From NCBI GenBank assembly GCA_015499995.1, contig JADNRV010000269.1:1-64000 (forward strand): a stretch of DNA of 64,000 nucleotides. Reading direction: 5' to 3'. The DNA is from Flammula alnicola. Its lineage: Eukaryota; Basidiomycota; Agaricomycetes; Agaricales; Strophariaceae. How positions within the stretch are numbered: position 1 is the first letter of the stretch; every line of letters starts with the position of its first letter. Shown piece after piece: positions 1-11,360 of this stretch. The translations under genes and the position numbers were made by a program. A model generated the notes under the pieces. It did no database searches. It had not been told where the DNA came from and saw only the letters and a list, made by a program, of their open reading frames with translations.

Positions 1-1
1 T

Positions 2-66
2 TACAAGACCGGTCTCAACCAGTTACGGTTGAGACCGGTTAGTAACTGGTCTGGACTGGTCTTGTA
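2..66. repeat. Hairpin-forming terminal repeat
   Basis: TACAAGACC at 2-10 is matched by its inverse GGTCTTGTA at 58-66, and inside lies a perfect 10-bp inverted repeat, GGTCTCAACC (11-20) against GGTTGAGACC (27-36), with a 6-base loop. Confidence 0.7.
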
Positions 67-1442
67 GGTGTTAATACATAGGACAGCAGGTCATATTTTC
101 TATATGCCCGTCATAGCGAGCAATGGATAGCGATATATTAAAATACATTTTTATTTCTACTATGCACACAGTCTATGAAATACGAGAGAGAGAGAAAGAT
201 AAGGCGAGTGTCGCTGTTGTTTTCCATCATCGACAATGCCTTACCCTAGCGCACAGCCTATGCCATCAGATCCTCTCCTGCCTGCAGCGTGCTGATCTCG
301 CTCTGTCCATCTTTTGCGGCTGGGTTGCTCATTCGTGGTGTAGACTCGGGTGGCGGCGGACAATCTTCTTGTTTCTTCTCATCGTTGGGGCATTTGTCGC
401 CTACACAGTCATCGTCGGGCGTGCTTTGGGTGTTCGTTGGTGGAAGCAGTTGCTGCCCAGCAAGCCTGCTTGCCCCCGTTGCTTTGTGTCCACCTTTCTG
501 CAAACCCACACCCATTCCTCCTGTCAACTTTGCTCCATCTCACCGCCTTAACATCCCATTGTCTCGCATCATCACCCAATTGTGATGTGGGCAATGAGGT
601 GGGAGATGTCAAGGCATGGTGTTGACGTGGCAGAGAAGGCAGAGGCAGGAAGGAGACAAGGGGTCGTGACGCTGCAGAGGGCCGTGTTGTCGGGGCGAAT
701 GAGAGGATCAACACCGTCTGGATATCAGACAGTGTTGATAGAGACAAGGGCAGAGGCTCGCGTCATCGGGCAGGGCTATGGAAAGAGTCAGTCAAGGCAG
801 AGAGAAAGAGAAGAGGAATCGTGAACGAGTTGCAGCATGCGACTCGTTCCACGACATGCCTTGTGGGTCTCCCTCTGCTAGGGTCTCCCCTTGGTTTCTT
901 TGACTCCTCTGCTGCCACCGATGACTTTCCAAGTCTGCCAATGTCCCTCAACGAGGAGAGGTGATGATGACGCGGCTGCGATGCACTCGTGCGAGTCGCG
1001 CTTTGTAAGACCTAAAAACTTGCGAGAACAGTGAGATATAAGAAGTTGAAACACAGTTAAATACCTTTTTAAGAGTCCTGAGGCGACGGTGGCGACAAGA
1101 GAGAGAGAGGGAGGGGAATAATGGTGGTTGGACATCAAGATCAACGATGCCAACTGTTGTTGATCTGTTATCCGGCATTTTCCGAGCGCCATGTGATTCA
1201 CTGGGAAGACACGCCGGTGAGACTCTGCTCGGCCACTGCCGTCTCAAACATATGGTTGAACTTTGACATAGATAATGTTATATAATTTTTGAAATATTCT
1301 AACCTAAGAGTAGCCTGCTTTTAAGGCTGGCAAGACTGGTTGAGACCGGTTGAGACCGGTTTTCATCGGTCTTGAATCTTTTGAAATGATGATGGACCGA
1401 AGACCAGACCACGGTTGCGGTCTTGATCGGTCTCGAGAATTT

Positions 1443-1520
1443 CCGGTCTTGATCAGTCTTGGTCCGGTCCGGTCTTGATCAGTCTTGGTCCGGTCCGGTC
1501 TTGATCAGTCTTGGTCCGGT
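1443..1520. repeat. Three tandem copies of a 26-bp repeat
   Basis: A 26-bp unit beginning CCGGTCTTGATCAGTC and ending TTGGTCCGGT is repeated three times at 1443-1468, 1469-1494 and 1495-1520 without an obvious mismatch. It is part of the subterminal repeat zone of the element at 1-1549. Confidence 0.85.
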
Positions 1521-1568
1521 CCGGTCTCGGTCTTTTTCCAGTCTTGTAACTGGACTTCCAAGCACTAT

Positions 1569-1630
1569 TCGAGTTGCTCATATTAGGTGCACAGCTGTGT
1601 CACATGTTCCCGCGCTTGCCACCTTTAACA
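1569..1630 (+). repeat. 3' remnant of copia copy 1 5' LTR
   Basis: The sequence matches the last ~62 bp of the complete LTR at 31031-31404 (read in reverse), ending in CACCTTTAACA, the expected CA-3' terminus. The rest of the LTR is replaced by the repeat-rich element to the left. Confidence 0.8.
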
Positions 1631-1642
1631 GGTTATGGGCCC
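1631..1642 (+). promoter_or_regulatory. Copia primer-binding site, half-tRNA(iMet) type
   Basis: GGTTATGGGCCC follows the LTR end directly. It is complementary to GGGCCCATAACC, the anticodon-arm sequence around the CAU anticodon of eukaryotic initiator tRNA. Drosophila copia is known to prime from an internally cleaved initiator tRNA in this way. The same site lies beside the copy 2 5' LTR (31019-31030). Confidence 0.7.
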
Positions 1643-2013
1643 CATGCTCTAAGCGCTTCAAACAGGTGTTTTGCGAATGAAATCTATTAGTAGTTAGCTT
1701 TCATCAGGCATATTACCTCTCATTACTTGTAAACCCTTGCCAGGCCCGGCCTTATGTTGCCGCTGCTAGTAAGGACGAGCTTGCACGCCATTAGGGCTGA
1801 GTTACACTCGGAACAACTGCCTGGACTCTGAGTTACATACACTTTTATCTAGTGTTGTCTAGAATACTCTAGTTTACACTTTCATTTCATTTCCGAGTTC
1901 GCTGCACCTACTGCGCACGGAATGCCGTACAACTCATTTACACATATCCGGACACTATTCCGCATATCCCAGCTGACTCGCGCTCCTCCACTCTCCACGG
2001 ATCCCTCGCAATC

Positions 2014-3060
2014 ATGTCTTCTTTACACATGCCCCAAATCACCAAGTTGAATGCTTTCAATTATAACACTTGGTCCGGTGATATGCAGGCCTGGCTTTGT
2101 GCAAACGGCGTCTGGCGCATTGTAAACGGCACATCGACCAAGCCTACACTCCCTGCAACCCCTACAGCAGAGGAGACCAAAGCATTTGATGACTGGACGC
2201 TTAAATCAGACAAAGCGTCCGGAATGATGTATATGCTTGTAGAGGATGATCAGAAGATCCACTTCAATGGAATTGAGGATGATCCGGTCAAGATCTGGAC
2301 TGCTCTGTGCGATATTCATCAGCAGAAGTGTCCGGGCACATGCTTTAATGCCTATGATGACCTATTCTCCATCCGGAAGCAAGAGGATGAAACTCTTCAG
2401 ACTTTGATGAATAGAGTTGATACCTCCATTCACCGCATTCAGGACCTGCGCCCTGCTGGATTTGACCTTGACAAGCTTGATGATGAGCTCGCATCCATGG
2501 CAATGATCCGCGCACTTCCGGACAAGTACAGCACCTTCGCTTCATCTCTGTTGCTTATGGACAAGCTTGACAAGTCCGCAATTCAGCAGGCATTTGTCAC
2601 AGAGGAAGTGCAGCGTCGCCATCGCGCATCGGACGCTCCCACCATTGGGTCTGCACTTAATAATTCATCTGCACCTCCTGCGCTCAAATGCACATTTTGT
2701 GGTATGTCCAATCACACACAGGACAAGTGCAACCACTTTGTCAAAGCGCAGCAGAACACGCAGGAGAGCGTGCGAGAATATCGCAAGAAGGGCAGAAAAG
2801 TGAACAAAGCACAGGAGACCACTCCAAAGTCCGAGGAGAATGTTACAGAGTATGCTGGAAATGCGAGTGCTCTCTCTACCTATGATCCATCTACACTGCA
2901 GAGTGATGCTGACTTCCATTGGCTTGCAGATACAGGGGCTACTTCTCATATGACTCCTCATCATCACTGGGTGCGCAATTACATGCCATATCGCATCCCA
3001 GTCAAGCTAGCAGATCACACAATCATCTACTCTGCAGGTATTGGTACTGTGTTGTTCAGT
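2014..3060 (+). pseudogene. Copia copy 1 gag and start of protease
   Basis: The frame opens with ATG at 2014, preceded by the LTR leader, and encodes a gag-like protein of the UBN2/copia type. A zinc knuckle CTFCGMSNHTQDKC (C-X2-C-X4-H-X4-C) lies near residue 226, and an aspartic protease motif WLADTGATSH near residue 305. Reading continues to about 3060, where sequence matching copy 2 stops and an AT-rich junction plus the LINE A poly(T) begins. Integrase is therefore disconnected. Compared with copy 2 (30647 leftwards) it carries scattered CG-to-TG changes. Confidence 0.85.
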
Positions 3061-3073
3061 CCAATTATTATTA

Positions 3074-3106
<33 letters not shown>

Positions 3107-5420
3107 ACAATTTATATTCTGAAGCACGATCGCAGCTCGGACTCTAACTAATATAAATGAGTACGCTACAATACCCATCGTAAAAGGAACAAATTGGTTG
3201 CGCAGCAGCCTGAAACCCAAATAACGGACCTCGCAGCCCAGGAAATACAAACGCGTGGTGTTGTTAACGCTACCGAATGTAAGGTAGATATGGATTAAAA
3301 GGGTGGACAGGGGGGTCACCCAGATGAAGTCAGAGCTTGCCTGGCTCTCCCCACTTCTTCGGCAAACTCGACGTCCTCGTTACACCAAGGCGGGTCCTCC
3401 ACGGGATATCATGCTAAAAGCTGCCCAATATGGCCGACAATCAAAGCCTGTGACGAACAGGCCCCTCGCCCTTATGGGTCTGGAACAGCCCAACGTGGAA
3501 ACACCTGCAGGCACTAGGTCTTGGGCCAAGGCCCTAACCGCACCCAGGATTGCCCCCCATCCAGAGTCCCTCATCTGACTCCGGCTTGGGGCTGGTTGAA
3601 CGCAAACACACTGGGGTTGTCGCTCAAAAACTTCTCAAGACCCCACACTAGGTGTGGGGCCCTGTGAGGTAGCATGTGCAACTTCTTGCACTTGAATAAA
3701 TGAGCACGCGTCTGAGGATAAACCTCACACGTGCACCCAAGAGCCAACAGATCGTCGATTTTGAACCACTCGTAGTACGAGCCGATCGGAGCATGATTCG
3801 TTATTACACGGCACATGCGGGTGAACAACTGAGAGTTGCGGCCGCCCACTTCAAGCCACGGCCCACCGCGAATGGGGGTCGGACGGAGAGGATTACCCTT
3901 TAGATCCTCTAACTCCAAGAAATTGGAGCCAAGTAAGTTGGGAACCTCGTCGACCCCTGTCGACCAGGCATCCTGCACTACAGTGTCAGCTCTGTTTTTG
4001 AGCCAAGCTACAGATAGAGGAGTATTCGGCGTAACAGGTATGCCAGGAAACCCCAGGACGAGGTCATGAGCCTCTTGATGAATGTCCCACTCCATGTCAG
4101 AGGGAGACTCTGCAAAAACGACTTTACGGTTACCACCACCCTGGAACCATCGTTCGAGTGTCCGACACACTATCAGAGATGACCCCTGATGAGAGTGCGG
4201 GGAAGGATCAACGGCCATCCGAGCAGCATGCATCGAATCCGTGAAAATAACTATCCTGGTGACGTCTCCAAATGCTACCATTGCAGAGATGGCCACCGAG
4301 ATGGCATCGAGCTCAGCATCAGTGCTAATAGCTCGTCCGGAAGAGTGACATCTGGCCAATACCAGAGCACCCTGCCGTTTGATAACAATGCTGTTGACGG
4401 CTTGCCAGGGCCCCGGGGGGACCGAGCCGTCGACACCAGCATATGCGGTTCCTGGATCATCGTCACACTTCTCGATGAGTTTATCCAGTACAATCTTCCA
4501 TGCAGCATCAGGGTCTTCAGCCCTACTGATACGGGGTTTAGCCATCCATGTAAACCGGCTCGCATGCCGATCCATGAGACGATATCCAGGCCTGGCGTCT
4601 GGAGTAAAAGGCTCCAGCTCCTCCAGACCAGCGGGGTGGAACAATGCATTGCCCACGAGTCCGCCACGCACCTTGTCTCGGTGGCGCTCGGTCATATTCT
4701 CCATAGCCATCTTATGAGGAATGTCTTTTTTAAGTAGAGGCCCAGCCATGAATGACCGGACCGGATGGGTGTCAGACAAGAGAGAAATCCGAGCGACTGC
4801 CTGAGAGTTCAACCTATCCAAAAGTAGATGCATGGGTAGTAGACCCGCAAGGGCCTCAACTCCACGTGAGGGAGAAGTGCGGAAGCACCCAGTAATCCAA
4901 AGTCCAGCTTTACGCTGGACATTGGTAAGTTGCGCAATAAAGCCCTTATTGCAGCCCTTGCGGAAATACCACATGCGGTAACCATAAGTAATTATGGGGA
5001 TAACGCACGTGCGGTAGAGGAGGCACTTAAGATGCGGCGGCAGCCCTCTGGTAGAAGACCCAAGCATTTTCATCGATACAACCGATGTAAATCCTTTGGT
5101 GGAATAATATCTCACATGCTCCTTGAAATTGAGCTTGCGGTCAAAATAAAACCCAAGATATCGCCAAAACGGCTTCAGCTTGAGCCACTTGCCTGCAGTA
5201 TAGGGTTCTTCACCCAAATCAATGTCAGGATTATAAACTGAAGCCGTGTTGTCGAAGTGAAAAATCTCCGACTTTGTGTGCTCCAGAGCGAGAGCGAACT
5301 TGGTAAAGAGCTCAAATATAATCTTGTAAGCCTTGCGGAGGTTTACAACATTGGGATCGAGTCTGGTCTCCTGAGAAATCAGAGTACCATCATCAACATA
5401 CGACAGAAGGTCGACCGTAA
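3074..5420 (-). mobile_element. LINE A, 5'-truncated non-LTR retrotransposon
   Basis: On the minus strand the element runs from within the reverse transcriptase (5420) through RNase H to a 3' UTR and a 27-bp poly(A) (seen as T at 3074-3100). The 3' end ATTGTTGATTT-poly(A) is common to the LINEs here. There is no target duplication: the left flank is copia protease and the right flank is copia integrase about 1 kb further on, so the insertion was accompanied or followed by a deletion or recombination. Confidence 0.85.
3571..5415 (-). pseudogene. LINE A ORF2 fragment (RT end, RNase H, zinc knuckle)
   Basis: About 615 codons are open. They start just before the RT catalytic motif LLSYVDDGTL, continue through the thumb region, and reach an RNase H domain with the acidic residues in AYAGVDGS, DAELDAIS and IFTDSMHAAR. 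Near the end is a C-x-C-x8-H-x3-C knuckle (CTCEVYPQTRAHLFKC). The N-terminal endonuclease and RT fingers are missing. It is most similar to LINEs C and D in this window. Confidence 0.85.
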
Positions 5421-6896
5421 GAATGGTACAAGAAGAAACCAGATGTGAGCCATCTGCGCGTTTGGGGCTGCACTGCATATGTCTACATTCAAAGAGACAA
5501 ATGCAAGTCGCTTCAGCCACACATGGAGAAATGCATCTTTGTTGGTTACCCTACTGGTTACAAGGGTTGGCAGTTCTACAATCCAGCCACAAAGAAGTTT
5601 GTTGTCTCTGAACATGCTGTGTTTGATGAGCATCACTTCCCTGGCATTGCTGGCTCTGGCCCACTCGCCAAAAATGCTCTTATGCCAATTGGCACACCTT
5701 TGGAACCAGAGACTGCTCCTTTTGTGCCGGAAATCGGGGGGGATGATGATGATGATAATTTGATTCCTCCTGTGCAAATTCCGCATCCTGCTGTTATTCC
5801 TGCTCTACCCGCACCTCCTAACGCACCTGATGCTCCCCAGTTGCACCGCTTATGCCAGAACAGCCTCCTGCACCTGCACCTCGCATTCCTACCCCACCAC
5901 TGCAGCCTAGACGCTCTACGCATGTTTCTAAGCAACCTGGTGAATGGTGGAAAGTCACACCTGCTCCGCCACCTCCAATTGAGGAAGACGATGACGCAGC
6001 TAATGATGATGGTCTTGAGTATGTGCAATTTGCTGGTGCTGCGTCGACTTCAGATCCTCGCAACTACAGGCAGGCAATGAAGGGCGACGATGCGGACAAG
6101 TGGCGTGATGCTGCAAATGCAGAGTACAATACTTTGCTCCAGAATGGCACTTGGGAGTTAGTTGATCTCCCACCTGGAGAAAGGCCATTGGCTCTGGTTG
6201 GGTGTTTAAAGTCAAACGCAATGTGGACGGTTCTATTGAGCGCTACAAGGCTCGTCTCATCGCCAAGGGCTATAGTCAACGCCCTGGAGTCGACTATCAC
6301 GAGGGCTTTGCTCCTACATTCCGTCCTGCAACTCTGCGCATGATCTTTGCATTGGCTGCACTTGAGAACCTTGAACTGCGCTCTGTAGACATTTCAGCTG
6401 CTTTTACCAATGGTGACCTAGATGAGTGGATATACATGATACAACCTGAAGGTTTTCACCAAGGTGGACCTAATATGGTTTGCAGACTCCGAAAATCCCT
6501 CTATGGTCTCAAGCAGTCTGCGCGTCAATGGAATATCAAGTTGCATGCTGCTCTCACTGAGATGGGCTTCAAACGCGTTGAATCTGACCGCTCTGTCTAT
6601 ATCTACTCTAATGGACAGGTCAAGATCTTTGTGCCCATTTACATTGATGACATTACCTTTGCATCCAAGTCCACTGCAGCTGTTGACAATGCGGTCAAAC
6701 AACTTGCTCAGCACTTCAAATGTCGCGATCTTGGACCTACTGAGTTCCTACTTGGTGTTGCAGTCACTAGAGATCGCCAGAAGCATCTTGTGTCGCTTCA
6801 TCAGCGCCAATTTATTCTGGACATGCTTGAGCACTACAGTATGACTGATTCACATCCTGTCCTCACTCCCATTGCACCTGGCACTGTCTTGTCCAA

Positions 6897-6900
<4 letters not shown>
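5421..6900 (+). pseudogene. Copia copy 1 integrase tail and reverse transcriptase
   Basis: Copia coding resumes in the integrase C-terminal region (VSHLRVWGCTAYVY). It then has a proline-rich linker, the RT fingers (GSIERYKARLIAKGYSQ) and the RT catalytic motif IYIDDITF near 6640. Two frame changes are needed: one at GATGCTCCCCAG (about 5835) and one at GGAGAAAGGCC (about 6177). Both recur in copies 2 and 3. The stretch ends at 6900 in the target duplication of LINE B. Confidence 0.85.
6886..6900 (+). repeat. LINE B target-site duplication, left copy
   Basis: GTCTTGTCCAAAGAC here is repeated exactly at 13550-13564, on the other side of LINE B, and both copies lie in continuous copia RT coding sequence. 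Confidence 0.95.
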
Positions 6901-6937
<37 letters not shown>

Positions 6938-7450
6938 TCAATTTTATACCGGTGCACGTAAGCAGTCTGGTCTCTAACTAATACAAATGGAGGCGGTAAA
7001 CTACGCGTGCAAAAGACAGAAGTTGGCTCGACGGCGAGCATGCGACGCGCGCGAGCGCGGCACGGGCGAGACGGCGCAGCCGCCTGAAACCCAGATAGGT
7101 AGTCTTGCAACTACAGATTGTCCATCGTCGCGGCGTTGTTAATGCTACTGCACGAATGGCAGATAGGAGTATTGGGATGGGAAGGGGGTCACCCGAAAGT
7201 GAAGAGAGCCTGCCAGACCCTCCCCGGTTCAACGGTAAAATTTACGTTGTAATAGCTAAGCAGGGGCCGAAGCCCCCACCACCGTCCACTGAACTGGGTC
7301 CTCCATCGACGGTGCATGACACCGGCTCAGAGAGTCGACGCCACTGGCCCTGGGACGGCCAGGGCCCTAGGCACTTGCGGAACTTCGCTGCCGCCAGACG
7401 GAAACACATCACGGGTAGTCGAGTAGATTTGACCGCGGCCCACTCCGTGA

Positions 7451-10400
7451 TCAGGATTGCCCCCCTCCCAGAGTCCCCCATCTGACTCCAGCGGGGTGCC
7501 GGGAGAAGGAGAACGCCGTAGGGTGCTCCCACAGATAAGTCGCCAGCTCCGAAACAAGTTTCGGCTTCTGGCGAGTCCAAGGCTGTTTTTGCACTTGAAT
7601 ATATGATCGTGAGTCTGAGGATAAACCCCACACTCACAACTGAGGGCCCGTGGGTCATCAATTTTGAACCGCTCGTAGTACGAGCCGATCGGCGCATGAT
7701 TCGTAATTAAACGGCACATGCGGGCAAAGAGCGAGACACTCTGACTGCCAGCTTCAAGCCAAGATCCCCCACGAGTGGGACTAGGCTGGACAGGGTCTCC
7801 GTTCAACCCTTGCAGCTCCATAAAGGTGGAGCCAAGCAGGAATGGCTGATCGGAAACTCTTTGTTTCCAATCTGCGCGTGCCGATTTGTCCACAAAATCG
7901 CGGACATACTGGAGAGAAAGTTTGGTGGTAGGAACGACGGCAGCACTGCGCATACCAGCAATGAGATCGTGTGCTTCATTTTGAATATCCCACTCCATAT
8001 CGGAGGGAGACTCGATAAAAGTAACCTTGTGGTCAGGTGAACACCTGAACCACGGCTCAAGTATATGACACACCATCAGTGACTGAGACTGGAAGGAGTG
8101 CGGAGAGGGATCCACTGAGAGGCGAGCAGCATGCATCGCATCAGTGAAAATAGTAATGCGTTTCACATCCCCAAAGCCAATGGCATTGGAGATGGCAACG
8201 CGAATAGCAAAGAGCTCTGCATCCATAGACGAGGCCCTCCCGGCAGCATGACACCCAGAATAAACCTGTGCGCCCTGCCATTTGATAACAACGCCAGTGG
8301 CGGCTTGCCACCCCGGAGGGCAGGAGCTGTCAACACCAGCATATGCAGCATCTGGATCATCCTCGAGAGATTCGAGGGACGCATCCAAGATAAGCTTCCA
8401 AGCCGCTTCAGGATCTGGGGACCTGCTAAAGCGTGGCTTGGAAAGCCACTTGAACCGATCAGCATAGCGATCGAGGATTCGATAACCCAGACGAGCCTCA
8501 GGAGCAAAAGGCTCCGTAGACTCAACAGGGATGCTGGAATAATTTACATTATCCATGAGAGCACCCGCCACCTTACGGCGATGGGCGGCAGGCATGCGTT
8601 CAACCGACATGGGATGAGGGGTCGAGCACTTAAGTGATGATCCAGACATGAATGACCGGATTGGGTCAGTGTCCGAGAGAGTGGCGACGCGCACTGTCGA
8701 GCGGTCGCGCAATCTCTCAAGAAGTATAGGGATGGGTAGGAGGCCCGCAAGGGCCTCCACCCCTCCCAAAGGTGAAGTATGGAATGCACCCGTAATCCAG
8801 AGAGCGGCCTTACGCTGAACCTGCGTAAGCTGTTTGATGAGGCCCTTGTTACGGGCACCCCTGAAAAACCACATGCGATACCCATACGTGAATATGGGGA
8901 CCACACAGGTGCGGTACAGGAGTCGCTTCTGCATAGGCAGAAGCCCCTGAGTAGAGGAACCAAGCATCTTCATCGACACAACCGATGTAAACCCCTTGGT
9001 GGAGTAGTAACACACATGCTCATTGAAGGTGAGCTTGCGGTCGAAATAAAAACCCAAGTACCGCCAAAATGGCTTGGGCTTGAGGTAATTAGCACGATCT
9101 CCGGTGTCAGGTGCATACCCGAGATCAATGCTGGGATTATAATAAGCATGAGACCTATCAAAATGATAGATCTCGGACTTATCGTGCTCGAGCGCCAAAG
9201 CGAACGCCTTGAACAATTCGAAGATAACAGCGTACGCCTTCTTCAGCATCGCAATATTGTGATCCAGCCACTCATCTTGCACGATGAGTGTGCCATCATC
9301 AACATAAGAGAGGAGGTCAACCCTCAACCCAAGGTCGAGGCACCGCTTCTCGAATAGGTGCATAATAGGCGCCAGGTAGATAGCCGACAATACAGGGGAC
9401 AAGGCTGATCCCTGGCCCACCCCCACGTCCGCCTGCAAAGGGTCCGACAAAAAGGAATTCCACGCATACCGCGTCTTCCTCTCTACCAGATAAGATGCGA
9501 AAAACTTGACCACCAGGGGAGGGAAGCCAAGTTTTCGAAGAATAATCACAAGCGCATCGTGATTAAGTGAAGGGAAAAACTGAGCGAGATCAAAAGCGAC
9601 CATGCTAGTCTTCAAACCCTTAGCCCACCCTGCATGCACAATGTGTGTCAGGAAGAGCCCAGCATCCTCAGTGGAGCGCTGAGGCACTCCACCCACCTGG
9701 TTAGGATGGAAAATATCCAGCCCGACTGCGTCAAACTGAATGCGATTCGAGATCATCTTCTCGATCAATTTACCAATGGTGTTCAGGAGAACAATAGGCC
9801 TGAACGCCTTAGGTGCAGAATAGGACGGCTTATTCAGCTTGGGAATAATCACCGAAAGCGAATCCTTAAATACCGACGGCCAATAACCCACACGCATGCA
9901 GGCATTGGCAATCGAGAGGAGGACCTCAACTGAATGAGGGTCGCGACGTACTATCCCCTTCAGGTGGGACCAATTGACATGATCCGGACCCAGAGCAGAC
10001 AGACCAGAGCACGCAGAGAGAGCCTCTGTGAGTTCCAGCATGGAGAATTGAATCCACTCCCTAACAGGCAGGGTGGGGAGAGAATTCAGCAAATCGGCAT
10101 CAAACACTCTGTCAGAGGCACAGTTGTAGGTGCCGTGAAGCGCGTCCCAAAGGGCGGGCATGTCATTGCAAGGCTCGCCACAATAATGGAGAGCCTCACA
10201 AGGAGGAAGTTTGCGCTGTTGGACCCAGTTCATGAGGTCCCACGGGCGCTTGTTAGCCGACGCGATTTCGTGGATCCGTTGATCAAAGAACTCGTGTTTG
10301 ACATCTCGGACGGTTTTCCGAAAAGATTTCCAGTCCTCGGGCAGGCGACTGCACCGGAACGTGTCAAGAGCGTCTGAGCACTCCTGGGTCCACCAGGGCT

Positions 10401-11358
10401 TAGATTGCCAGGTAACAAAGGCCTCTTTGGCATGGGAATCCCATGCAGAAGAGAAGACCAATGCCACCGCTTGCGCAGCAGCCTCGATCTGTTCCTCGGT
10501 ATTCAGATGGGCAGTCGGGTTGATGGCCCGAAGCCCAGAGCTGATAGAATTGATGAATGCTGAAACATCATCAGTAGGAAGAGACATCCGAACTGCCCCA
10601 TCCGGGGTGGGAGAGATGTCCAGTGTAGTCGAAATCGGAATGTGATCCGATCTGAGCTGGATGTCCGGGCATCGGACAGTAGTTTGGTCAATCACCTGGT
10701 TAGGTGGGATGAAGGCCAGATCAATCACCGTTTTGCGTTTGGTGGGATCTCTGGGAATATGCGTGGGCCCTGGATTGCCAAAGGCAGCCAGTTCAAGCCC
10801 AAGAATAGCAGCGGACTGCTGCAGTGAGATAGCGCATCCCTCCCGACCACTGTGACCTTCGTCCCAGTCCTCGGAGTGTGCGCTAAAGTCCCCGCCCATG
10901 AAATGAAAGCGAGGAAGTATAGTGTCGTGGGCCTTGAGCCAATTAATGGCCCCATGGTCCACGTCAGAATAGACATTCATCAAAAAGAAGGTCTCGGCAC
11001 TTGTTGAGAGTGACAGGACCTGTATATCGGGGTGATCAATCACATCCCTTCGTATTGACGGACGATACCAGGCCAACCTAGTCGAAACATAGGTCATGAC
11101 CCGGGGTTGCTCGTCGACAGTGGTAGGTGCACGGACCATTGCCAGCCAGTCTGGGTGGTTTGGTGCACCAATGACATCCTCGCCCTTTCTGGTTTTAGCA
11201 GACGGGGCAGTCCTTATGTGTCGCCAAGGGGGTTCTTGGACGAATATAATATCATATATGTTTGTACATTGCGATAGTATTACATCCAGGGACATCCCGT
11301 CCCTGGCCACGTTCCAACTCAACACCCGCACCTCATCCAGCATGGGTTGTACTGGCAT
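7451..11358 (-). pseudogene. LINE B ORF2: endonuclease, reverse transcriptase, RNase H
   Basis: A frame of about 1,300 codons is open from the ATG at 11358. The APE-type endonuclease (residues ~1-250) shows WNVARDG, QEPPWR, GDFSAHSEDWD and SDHIPI. The RT (~470-740) shows VAFDLAQFFPSLNH, GQGSALSPVLS and SYVDDGTL. RNase H (~980-1110) shows AGVDSS, DAELFAI and IFTDAMHAAR. The terminal knuckle CECGVYPQTHDHIFKC is followed by a one-base frame change in an A-run near 7590, after which the tail homologous to LINE D lies in another frame, ending near 7451. Apart from that indel the protein looks intact. Confidence 0.85.
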
Positions 11359-11360
11359 TA
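11356..11360 (-). promoter_or_regulatory. TAATG stop-start overlap between LINE B ORF1 and ORF2
   Basis: On the minus strand the ORF1 stop TAA and the ORF2 start ATG share an A in GTAGCTTAATG. The same arrangement occurs in LINE C at 27447-27451, which suggests termination-reinitiation as the way ORF2 is translated. Confidence 0.75.

Larger units (their letters stand above)
1..1549. mobile_element. Candidate non-autonomous DNA transposon with subterminal GGTCTTG/GACCGG repeats
   Basis: The left edge begins TTACAAGACCGG, and the reverse complement of the right edge (to 1549) reads TTACAAGACTGG, so the stretch has short terminal inverted repeats. Both ends are crowded with variants of GGTCTTG, GACCGGT and GGTTGAGACC, while about 1.2 kb in the middle (70-1320) lacks them. 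Subterminal repeat arrays of this kind are known from hAT-like and other cut-and-paste elements as transposase-binding sites. I see no transposase; the open frames inside are short and unlike known proteins. The left flank lies outside the window, so no target duplication can be checked. It abuts a truncated copia LTR at about 1569. Confidence 0.45.

Noticed and set aside
123..747. Overlapping open frames of 90-140 codons on both strands in the first element
   Set aside because: No recognisable motif, several overlapping alternatives, and composition does not favour any; not called as genes.
3074..6931. Poly(T) runs as promoters or terminators
   Set aside because: They are the reverse complement of LINE poly(A) tails, as shown by adjacent LINE 3' UTRs and, for LINE B, the target duplication.
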